This document shows, piece by piece, positions 1 through 8,907 of a stretch of DNA of 64,000 nucleotides. Both the position numbers and the translations under genes were made by a program. Under the pieces are notes generated by a model. The model had not been told where the DNA came from and ran no database searches. It saw only the letters and a list, made by a program, of their open reading frames with translations. Every line of letters begins with the position of its first letter. The first letter of the stretch is position 1. Source of the DNA: Elysia chlorotica (lineage: Eukaryota; Mollusca; Gastropoda; Plakobranchidae); contig RQTK01000346.1 of NCBI GenBank assembly GCA_003991915.1, forward strand, positions 74,825 to 138,824, read 5' to 3'.

Positions 1-223
1 CTCTTGATGACACCACTCGCATCGTTCTGTGATGCCATGACTCTTTTAGTCTTGCAAAATAGTCTAGAGGACTACTAATATACTTCTAAGATACCATTTT
101 CCCCCCTAGTAGGAAACATTTGGAAATGTCTTGTTAATTAAGTATTTATCTTTTTCAACATCTTTTCTACTTTTTACAAAATGGAAATGAAATAAGAACC
201 CACTAGTGCTAACCAAATCCTTT

Positions 224-229
<6 letters not shown>

Positions 230-304
<75 letters not shown>
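230..304. repeat. (CT)n microsatellite followed by a poly-G run
   Basis: About 37 uninterrupted CT units, then a short T-rich stretch and 16 consecutive G at 322-337. It sits directly before copy 1 of the GFUS-exon duplication. A matching poly-C/poly-G pair (2354-2385) precedes copy 2, so simple repeats mark both left junctions. The preceding 1-229 bp shows nothing I recognise and is probably GFUS intron. Confidence 0.95.
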
Positions 305-308
<4 letters not shown>

Positions 309-340
309 CTTTTTTTCTTTTGGGGGGGGGGGGGGGGTGT

Positions 341-1876
341 TGTAATGGGCTTTGATAGCAAAAAAAATTTCCTCCTTTTCAGCCTTTCTGCCTTATGATC
401 ACTGTAATATGGAAAGTTACATGTAATTTATTGCATTGCAACTTGATGCAGTATAATATTACTAAAATTTGACGTGCTCCTAGGTAAAGCTGGTCAAAAT
501 TGTCTTTGAAACAATACAAACCCTTCTTTTTATTACATTTTATGAAATATTCATGTGGATAGTTATATTTTCTAGAAATATAAGTTTAAAGTGAACTTAA
601 AATGATTCCATTTTGAAATATCAAAAGACTACTTGGCATTAAATTATACAGAGACCTGGTATAAGCAACGTGAAAAGCATATGTTCTTTTCTTCCCAGAG
701 TTTCAATCAAGTTTTTTATGCTTACCATTTCACTACTGTCCACAGCTATCAAGGAAACTTGCGATTGGTATGCAGCCAACACCGACAAAGTGCGAAAGTA
801 ATCAAGCCGTTCATGTGTCTGAAGCGAAGTTTCTCAAGAAAATCATCTGTGCAAATGACAGCTGAAGAGAAACTTTCCACAATGCTCTGTTACAGGCTGT
901 TATTTTATAAGAGAATTCTTATATCAGGAGAATATGTTGGTGAATGTACATTGTGTTGAGTTTTTAAAGCAAGCTGGAGTATGTTCAGTTCTGACCTTAT
1001 AAGAGAATGCTACAAGAATATTTGCATCTCTGTTACGTCTGTATGCATAAGATGGAAGGATCCAAACTTCACTCTTTACTATTGATAATAGTATAAATAC
1101 AGCTTGTAAAAAGTATGGACTGCGGCATTAAAAAAAGAATTGGCAGTTTTAACTTTATTCTTACTTTCTTTTCAATTTGGCTCAAGCTTGAACAATTGTC
1201 CTGTCGCTATTTTTTTTTTTTTTTTTGGCTTGTTTTATTATCATTTCATAACCTGTGTTATAATTTCACATAAGCATAATTTTGTTTAATTTCATTTAAC
1301 GGCTCTCATGAAAAGCATTTTTTGTTAATTTTTTTTTTAATTTAGCGCTTTTACACTAGGCCTAATCTTCTGGCGAGCTAAAATTATTAAAGCTCACATT
1401 CCAAAAAGTATTAATTGTTTGTGATTTATTAACAATGAATACCTGATAAATTCATTAAGAGATACCCTGTGCATACTCAATCTGTTATATGATTATTAAC
1501 ATCAGAATCTCTATTTTAAAAACTTAAAATTTTCCTTAATCTGTCAAAGTTGTTATGGCGTTTTAAATGGAAATTGTGATTGAATTTGTAAAGGAGATTA
1601 AAGAGCAATATGTTTAGAGCTAAACCAGTGAAAATCATATCTTTTTCCTACTTAAGTTAATGTTGTTCTTGATTATTTACAAAATATTTTCATGTCAGGT
1701 TATTTACTCCTTAAGATCCATGTGAATTTTTGTTTCTGAACATCTTCACCTAATTTGTTGATCATGTGGGCCACCCCTGATTTTTACATGAGGGTTTTTA
1801 TTGTGAGTAAACTTCTGGGAAGTAAATACACTTCTTGTCATCACTTGCTTTTATCATTGTGTCAAAGATTGTGTTG
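341..1876 (+). repeat. 1.5-kb tandem duplication, copy 1
   Basis: This block recurs at 2388-3906 in the same orientation at high identity (substitutions and small indels, roughly 97% by eye). It contains the end of an intron, the last coding exon of GFUS and about 1 kb of AT-rich 3' sequence. The copies are separated by about 0.5 kb of unrelated sequence that begins with a SINE tail. Confidence 0.93.
746..801 (+). CDS. GFUS: GDP-L-fucose synthase, terminal coding exon (copy 1)
   Basis: GFUS (TSTA3) makes GDP-L-fucose from GDP-4-keto-6-deoxy-mannose in the cytosol, supplying the donor for fucosylation. After a pyrimidine-rich acceptor ending in CAG at 743-745, two bases complete an upstream codon. 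The frame then reads IKETCDWYAANTDKVRK and stops at TAA 799-801. Vertebrate GFUS proteins end with a closely similar tail, AVKETCAWFTDNYEQARK in human. If the previous exon ends in G, the joined codon is Ala, as in the family. The remaining exons are not in the window and must lie upstream. The call rests on a 17-residue match, so it is good but not certain. A longer open frame over 633-959 in another phase is not the coding frame. Confidence 0.72.
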
Positions 1877-2387
1877 AGTTGGACGCTAAACCAACTCAGC
1901 TCAACTCTCTATCTCTCTCTCCCGCCCTCTCTCTTTTTTCTCTTTCCTTCTTCTCGCTACCCTTATTTAATAAAATATTTCAAAACCTAATTCCCCAATT
2001 CGCCGTGTACAAACTGCCGTGTATTCTTGGCCTTTTACTCTTTCCCTTTTTCTACCTGCATTCTTGTGTTTGACTTTCCACTCACTGTCACGTGTCAGAC
2101 AAGTTGGCTGCGGGGTGCATCCAACAAACAAGGTACTCGACCGTTTTACCAGCTGGCAAGAAAGAGGCAAGTTTATCCATGTTTTGGCCTTTCTCTCCAT
2201 CCAGTACCTGGAAACGAAGTGAGCATTGTTTGTGTGCGCGACAATAATTGAATATCGTGGAGAGACAAAATAATTCCAGAATGTAATATACACTTATAAA
2301 CAAACTTATAAAAGCACCTATCTCGCTATGGTTATGTCTTATTTGTATTATTACCCCCCCCCCCCCCCCTCTTTTTTTCGGGGGGTT
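1877..2387. other. Spacer between the duplicated blocks
   Basis: It starts with the 3' tail of the tRNA-SINE family (ttggacgctaaaccaactc, about 1878-1905), then a CT-rich stretch. Next comes about 400 bp without recognisable similarity, then poly-C 2354-2369 and a short G run. An AATAAA occurs near 1968 and could serve as a poly(A) signal for transcripts ending in copy 1. Open frames here on both strands have no protein-like features. Confidence 0.6.
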
Positions 2388-3906
2388 TGTAATGGGCTTT
2401 GATAGCAAAAAAAATTTCCTCCTTTTCAGCCTTTCTGCCTTATGATCACTGTAATATGGAAAGTTACATGTAATTTATTGCATTGCAACTTGATGCAGTA
2501 TAATATTACTAAAATTTGACGTGCTCCTAGGTAAAGCTGGTCAAAATTGTCTTTGAAACAATACAAACCCTTCTTTTTATTACATTTTATGAAATATTCA
2601 TGTGGATAGTTATATTTTCTAGAAATATAAGTTTAAAGTGAACTTAAAATGATTCCATTTTGAAATATCAAAAGACTACTTGGCATTAAATTATACAGAG
2701 ACCTGGTATAAGCAACATGAATAGCATAATATGTTCTTTTCTTCCCAGAGTTTTAATCAAGTTTTTGATGCTTACCATTCCACTACTATCCACAGCTATC
2801 AAGGAAACTTGCGATTGGTATGCAGCCAACACTGACAAAGTGCGAAAGTAATCAAGTCCTCCATGTGTCTGAAGCGAAGTTTCTCAAGAAAATCATCTGT
2901 GCAAATGACAGCTGAAGAGAAACTTTCCACAATGCTCTGTTACAGGCTGTTATTTTATAAGAGAATTCTTATATCAGGAGAATTTGTTGGTGAATGTACA
3001 TTGTGTTAAGTTTTTAAAGCAAGCTGGAGTATGTTTGGTTCTGACCTTATAAGAGAATGCTACAAGAATATTTGCATATCTGTATGCAAAAGATGGAAGG
3101 ATCCAAACTTCACTCTTTACTATTGATAATAGTATAAATACAGCTTGTAAAAAGTATGGACTGCGGCATTAAAAAAAGAATTGGCAGTTTTAACTTTATT
3201 CTTACTTTCTTTTCAATTTGGCTCAAGCTTGAACAACTGTCCTGTCGCTATTTTTTTTTTGGCTTGTTTTATTATCAATTCATAACCTGTGTTATAATTT
3301 CACATAAGCATAATTTTGTTTAATTTCATTTAACGGCTCTCATGAAAAGCATTTTTTGTTAATTTTTTTTTTAATTTAGCGCTTTTACACTAGGCCTAAT
3401 CTTCTGGCGAGCTAAAATTATTAAAGCTCACATTCCAAAAAGTATTAATTGTTTGTGATTTATTAACAATGAATACCTGATAAATTCATTAAGAATATCC
3501 TGTGCATACTCAATCTGTTATATGATTATTAACATCAGAATCTCTATTCTAAAAACTTTAAAATTTTACTTAATCGGTCAAAGTTGTTATGGCGTTTTAT
3601 ATGGAAATTATGATTGAATTTGTAAAGGAGATTGAAGAGCAATATGTTTAAAGCTAAACCAGTGAAAATCATATCTTTTTGCTACTTAATGTTGTTCTTG
3701 ATTATTTACAAAATATTTTCATGTCAGATTATTTACTCCTTAAGATCCATGTGAATTTTTGTTTCTTAACATCTTCACCTAATTTGTTGATCATGTGGGC
3801 CACCCCTGATTTTTACATGAGGGTATTTTATTGTGAGTAAACTTCTGGGAAGTAAATACACTTCTTGTCATCACTTGCTTTTATCATTGTGTCAAAGATT
3901 GTGTTG
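2388..3906 (+). repeat. 1.5-kb tandem duplication, copy 2
   Basis: Direct repeat of 341-1876, with scattered point changes and small indels, including T-run length changes. It ends at the shared sequence tcaaagattgtgttg, after which the flanks diverge. Confidence 0.93.
2796..2851 (+). CDS. GFUS: GDP-L-fucose synthase, terminal coding exon (copy 2)
   Basis: It encodes the same 17-residue C-terminus as copy 1 and stops at TAA 2849-2851. The one coding difference (ACC to ACT, Thr) is silent. The acceptor CAG (2793-2795) and its pyrimidine tract are intact, so either copy could be spliced in. The protein would be unchanged; only the 3'UTR would differ. Which copy is ancestral cannot be told from the window. 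Homology evidence is as for copy 1. Confidence 0.68.
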
Positions 3907-4937
3907 TTTTGCTTTTAAAACTCTGTTATAATTATATTTAATCTTGGCTGTTTAGTTATTTGCTATAATTTGGGGTTCCATGTATACATAAATTTATGTT
4001 AGGATAAACAACAATAGTTGTGTAATAACTACAGGGCAAAATATTTCAAATTTGAAGTAACCAAATTTCAGATTACCAGGAAAGAAAAAAAACACCAGTT
4101 CAAAATCCGTCATGTTTATTAAAGAAAGAGACTACATGAATTACTTGTTACTTGTTTTATTAAGTATTAATTTTTACTAACAATTCTTTGAAACTCCTGA
4201 AAGAATAAACAGGGTTCTTAAAATTTATAAATTACACAGAGAAAAGAATATAGATTGAGGTTATTTTGAGGAAAAAAAAACTGGTGATACTCAAGATTCA
4301 CACCTTAACAAAACCCAATAGTTGAGAAGTATGTATTTTGAATCCTTTTAAGGACCCAATCTTCTTTCAATGGACTAGACATTGAAAAAAAAAAAATATA
4401 ATTATGCGAAAACAACCTCAGCTTTTTAAAATCAAATCTTTATTGTGGATACAAAGTGGATTATTGTGGATTAAAGTGTCGACATGTAGGACTCCTTCAT
4501 GTTGCACGCAGGCCAAATTTACCTGTAGCGTGGAGAGCTGACTTGTACTGCTAGATCAGGGGAACCCTAAGCGGATGATGTCACTGGGGCTCTATACGCT
4601 ATCGATCTCTGCTATAGGTTAGGATTTTAATCCACATGTGAAGATGCCCTGGCTTCTCAAAGGTATACATCCCCTCTCGTCTGAAATACAGTTAAATGAA
4701 ATCATGTGCGTACACTAGCAATTGGATGACTAAGATACATATAAGCTGTAACTTAGTAATAAATTTCATTTGTGACAATATAATATTAAAAATGGCGTCA
4801 CAACCATTGCAGAAGAAGAGAGCGCAACTGATAGTGATACTGTCTATCTGACATAAGTTTACAATATGTTACATAAAAATGACGTCAAAACCATTGAAGA
4901 AGAGAGCCAACTAATATTGACAATAAATGTTTGGCAT
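3907..4937. other. Intergenic, with an 80-90-bp tandem duplication
   Basis: AT-rich sequence with an AATAAA at 4204-4209. About 4788-4867 and 4876-4955 are two diverged copies of one segment (aaaaatggcgtcacaaccat versus aaaaatgacgtcaaaaccat). A GC-richer patch at 4480-4690 has no convincing reading frame. Confidence 0.6.
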
Positions 4938-4999
4938 AAGTCTCGATCCACAATATAGCCTATATAGTGCTGCTGTTGGACGTTAAACCAACCCAACCC
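4938..4999 (+). mobile_element. tRNA-SINE, 3' end fragment
   Basis: Matches the body end of the SINE family described at 43-47 kb: tccacaatatagcctatata, then gttggacgttaaaccaaccc. It marks the point where the adjoining receptor pseudogene loses homology. Confidence 0.75.
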
Positions 5000-5813
5000 C
5001 AACCCCTTCGCTTAGTGTCTTGTGATGATCTCCAGTTTGTATCAGTCTGGGCAGATGAGAAGGACCATTGTATCTTGGAGGCTTGGTAGAGTTTGATGGT
5101 CAGCACAAACACCCAAGCAATCAGTGTAGCGTAGAGGCTGTAGATAATGATCCCTCGGATTAAAATGATGTTTATAACTATAAGCGTCACGTATTCCAAA
5201 TCAACCTTTTTCATGTACGCTATAGACTGATTTATCTGAGGGTCTGTTCTCCAACCAATCCTGTGAGCTGTCAACTGTAGCATTCTCAGAGCCCGAGCAA
5301 TGTTGCCTTTAATTATGATCCATTTAAGTGTCATACTCCTTGATTTTGTTTAAACAAGCTTTAACTTTTTCGATCCATTAAAGTGTCCTAAATTTTGTAA
5401 AAAAACAAGCTTTAACTTGAGAGGCATGGCCTTACACATCGCAATACTCCAATAGAGACAGTGATAAATGCCGAAAAATCGTAAGCAGTCATTGCTGGCC
5501 AGTAGACTGCCGTTGAATTGGGTCAAAGCACCAGATGTGACATCTTGCCAAAGCTTTAATAACTCTGTAAGATACAAAAGGCGCGAAAATTACAAGAAAC
5601 AGTAGTTCGGACGCTGAGATGGAAAGCGGTAAAATGCGTGTAATAACGTTATCTTTAGCGCCAGCTTTGAGGAAGATGATTATGTTCAAGATGTTTGCAA
5701 TCCACCCAAACAACGTTACGACCATATGCCCGAACGATGTAAGTTCATCTAGGGCAAAGAAATCTTTTTCTTATCGAGAGTACAAGTGTATTAACTGTAC
5801 TTGTTTCTTCCAT
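5000..5813 (-). pseudogene. Chemoreceptor-type class A GPCR pseudogene
   Basis: Read on the minus strand, receptor segments appear in the right order but in different frames. A possible start Met is at 5813. TM1-TM2 (WIANILNIIIFLKAG, then LPLSISASELLFLV) is at about 5725-5580. A TM3-like stretch with AYDFSAFITVSIGV is followed by the intracellular AMPLK motif around 5500-5420. TM4, a second loop (HRIGWRTDP) and TM5 end in KLYQASKI at about 5334-5060. These motifs are typical of the expanded gastropod rhodopsin-like receptors, which are proposed chemosensory. At least two or three frameshifts and a short internal duplication (AAGCTTTAACTT at about 5356 and 5409) break it. TM6, TM7 and the tail are missing, replaced by a SINE end. 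It is almost certainly non-functional as it stands. Confidence 0.7.
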
Positions 5814-6180
5814 AACACTATAGGCTGTCCATTGGGTAAAATAGCCTACACATTGTTCTTTCTAGGAGTATCCAAAAGGCATAAATACGTTGTGGAAAAT
5901 TTGGAACCACAAAAAATAGATGCAGTTTGCTGGATCGGAAAACTTAAGTAAAAGTAAGCAATTATACTGATGTGCTCTTCAAACTGTTTTGTATAGCTCG
6001 TCACTTGTCCTGATAGTTCTGATACAGAAGAGTGTTGTAGCTGAAGGAAATGTATAAGTTATTTGATATTTTTTTTTTCTGGGTTAAGTCAAAATAAGAA
6101 AAAAAAATATAAAGATGACGTATAGGTAAACTTATGTTCTTAAGATCGTCTCTCCCATCTTACCACACCGACCCCTTCAG
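5814..6180. other. Intergenic, nothing recognised
   Basis: AT-rich sequence with A- and T-runs. The open frame on the plus strand (5619-5951) is the antisense shadow of the receptor pseudogene. Confidence 0.5.
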
Positions 6181-6314
6181 TTCTTCTTCTTCTTCTTCTT
6201 CTTCTTCTTCTTCTTCTTCTTCTTCTTCTTCTTCTTCTTCTTCTTCTTCTTCTTCTTCTTCTTCTTCTTCTTCTTCTTCTTCTTCTTCTTCTTCTTCTTC
6301 TTCTTCTTCTTCTT
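6181..6314. repeat. (TTC)n microsatellite running into an assembly gap
   Basis: Perfect TTC repeat of at least 44 units, truncated by an N gap at 6315-6405. The true length is unknown. Confidence 0.97.
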
Positions 6315-6405
6315 NNNNNNNNNNNNNNNNNNNNNNNNNNNNNNNNNNNNNNNNNNNNNNNNNNNNNNNNNNNNNNNNNNNNNNNNNNNNNNNNNNNNNN
6401 NNNNN

Positions 6406-6457
<52 letters not shown>

Positions 6458-6472
6458 ATATATATATATATA

Positions 6473-6517
<45 letters not shown>

Positions 6518-6520
6518 TGC

Positions 6521-6564
<44 letters not shown>

Positions 6565-6566
6565 AT
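6406..6566. repeat. (CTGT)n/(CTAT)n tetranucleotide repeat
   Basis: Interleaved CTGT, CTAT and TA blocks directly after the gap. Translated reading frames through this block are artefacts of the repeat. Confidence 0.97.
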
Positions 6567-6772
6567 ATGAGTGTATATATTACATGTGTGTGTGTTTGTC
6601 TGTATAAAAACAATTAAAGAAGCGAAGAAAAAAAATTAAACATTAATTGCAATGGCTACATTAATTTGCAATGGACCCCACCCAGTAACTAGAAAGGAAA
6701 AATAAAAAGTAAAGTGTAAATCGATGCCATTATTTATATTACATTCATGGATGTTTAATTTCATGAATTGAT

Positions 6773-6773
<1 letters not shown>

Positions 6774-6819
<46 letters not shown>

Positions 6820-6820
6820 A
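6774..6820. repeat. (CAA)n microsatellite
   Basis: About 15 CAA units followed by imperfect CAG/CAA triplets to about 6870. Confidence 0.95.
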
Positions 6821-7399
6821 ACAAGCAGCAGCAGTAGCAGCAGCAGCAAAGACAGCAACTACAACAACAAGAAAATGCGCGAGTTCAACAAAACACCAAC
6901 AAATTATTCATTGCTAATCAATCATACACAACCATTTACGATGTTTAAATCGGTTTCATTAAAACTGGAACCGATTCTTACTGACAATGTTTTTCAAGAG
7001 AATGGTCTTAAAATGTATTAAAATCCTACAATTGTAATAATACCATAGACCTGTAATAATGTATCTAACTTACGAGAACAGCATGATTATAAAAAAACAA
7101 AAACAAAAAACAAAACAAAAACCTCACTATCAGTAAAATTGCTCGTGCGTGGGTATATTAATAGTAGATATTTATCCCTCAAGGTTTAGAAGTGTGACCA
7201 TTCAAAATTTCAAAAGGTTCCACAAATTAGCACTTTATAAGAACGCCTCAAAATAGAACCAAAACAACATAATTATATATTATTAGTGTTTCAGTTTTCT
7301 TTTTTGTCGACCACTTGGGTTGTTTTGGCACCTTTTATTCCCAAAGCAATCTTTTATGTCATAAAGTCAATTAAGGCCTAGTACCAACTGTGCACAACA

Positions 7400-7443
7400 G
7401 TGAACAGACAGAACATTGAACGGACGACTCCACACGACTCAAA
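7400..7443 (+). promoter_or_regulatory. Likely PAXBP1 5'UTR and start context
   Basis: The sequence just before the chosen ATG (gacgactcaaaATGGcg) has A at -3 and G at +4, a favourable translation-start context. No TATA box is evident, and the transcription start cannot be placed. The segment from about 7419 is repeated upstream of the second exon-1 copy. Confidence 0.4.
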
Positions 7444-8212
7444 ATGGCGTCAATGTTCAAGAAACCGAAAAGAAATTTTCGAAAGAAACAAACAGATTTT
7501 GAAGATGAGAACGACAACAGTAATTCAAACGATCCCATGGACGTTGACATGGAGCTTAACATTCAGCCACAGGCTACAAAAGAAAAGAAAAAGAAGAAGC
7601 CGAAAGAAAAAGACTCGTTAGCAAAATCGGTGCTGAGTTTTGAGATGGAAGATGATGGTAAGATTGTTGTTGGGACCTTTTTTTTTTTTATTAATGGATT
7701 CTATAAATCTTCATAATGACCAAATCTAGATCTAGTGAGAGTTCAGATCTTAATAATCTGGTGATCTAAAGTAGACTACTTTTGCACTGGTTTAGTTTTG
7801 CTATTAATAGCAGTAGACTAGATCTAGAGCGCGAACAACGCACTGCAAAGAATCAAAGCCCAAGTAGATCTAGCTTCTAAGATCTAGATCTATTTACCTA
7901 GATCTAGGTCCTGGTCCCTGCTAAGAGTGTTTTTTGCGGTATAGTATATGATTTCTAAACCTATGAGTATTAAAATCTGGATATAAGGGAAAGCGAAGGC
8001 TCCGCTCATTCTCTCCCTCTCTCTGGCCTGTATAGAGGAAAAAAGTAAGTGGCTATTTGTCTGGCAGCCGGACAAATAACCAAAAGCCTATTCCTCCGGC
8101 AGCCTTGGGTTGGAATTGCTTGTTGATCTAGTTGTTATTGGTTGTGACAGCTGTCTTACTTGGAGCCAAATGAGGTGCTTGAATCCAAAGGTGGCACTTA
8201 TAATCATCATCA

Positions 8213-8257
<45 letters not shown>

Positions 8258-8907
8258 GAACGGACGACTCCATACGACTCAAAATGGCGTCAATGTTCAA
8301 GAAACCGAAAAGAAATTTTCGAAAGAAACAAACAGATTTTGAAGATGAGAACGACAACAGTAATTCAAACGATCCCATGGACGTTGACATGGAGCTTAAC
8401 ATTCAGCCACAGGCTACAAAAGAAAAGAAAAAGAAGAAGCCGAAAGAAAAAGACTCGTTAGCAAAATCGGTGCTGAGTTTTGAGATGGAAGATGATGGTA
8501 AGATTGTTGTTGGGACCTTTTTTTTTTTTATTAATGGATTCTATAAATCTTCATAATGACCAAATCTAGATCTAGTGAGAGTTCAGATCTTAATAATCTG
8601 GTGATCTAAAGTAGACTACTTTTGCACTGGTTTAGTTTTGCTATTCATAGCAGCAGACTAGAGCGTGAACAATGCACTGCAAAGAATCCAAGCCCAAGTA
8701 GATCTAGCTTCTAAGATCTAGATTCTAGATCTATTTACCTAGATCTAGGTCCTGTCTTACTTGGAGCCAAATGAGGTGCTTCAATCCAAAGGTGGCACTT
8801 ATCATCATCATCATCATCATCATCATTATTATTAATATTATTATTATTATTATTGTTATTGTTATTATTATTATTATTATTAATATTAGATCTATTATTA
8901 TTATTCT
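7419..8907 (+). repeat. Tandem duplication spanning PAXBP1 exon 1
   Basis: Unit 1 (about 7419-8257) and unit 2 (about 8259-8907) share order and sequence: exon 1, an AGATCT-rich intron start, a block beginning tcttacttggagccaaatga, and an ATT/ATC microsatellite. From 7420 to about 7804 versus 8260 to about 8644 the copies differ at only a couple of positions. Unit 1 has about 240 bp (7914-8153) absent from unit 2, bounded by CTG on both sides. The microsatellite tracts are at 8202-8257 and about 8801-8907. Confidence 0.9.

Noticed and set aside
633-959. 108-codon frame over the GFUS exon
   Set aside because: It is in a different frame from the recognised C-terminus and is disrupted in the second copy of the duplication.
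6134-6607. 157-codon Ser-rich open frame
   Set aside because: It is the translation of the TTC and CTGT microsatellites and crosses an N gap.
8110-8556. 148-codon frame joining poly-Ile to the PAXBP1 N-terminus
   Set aside because: The Ile run is the ATT microsatellite in frame with exon-1 copy B. The true start is the ATG at 8284, equal to 7444.
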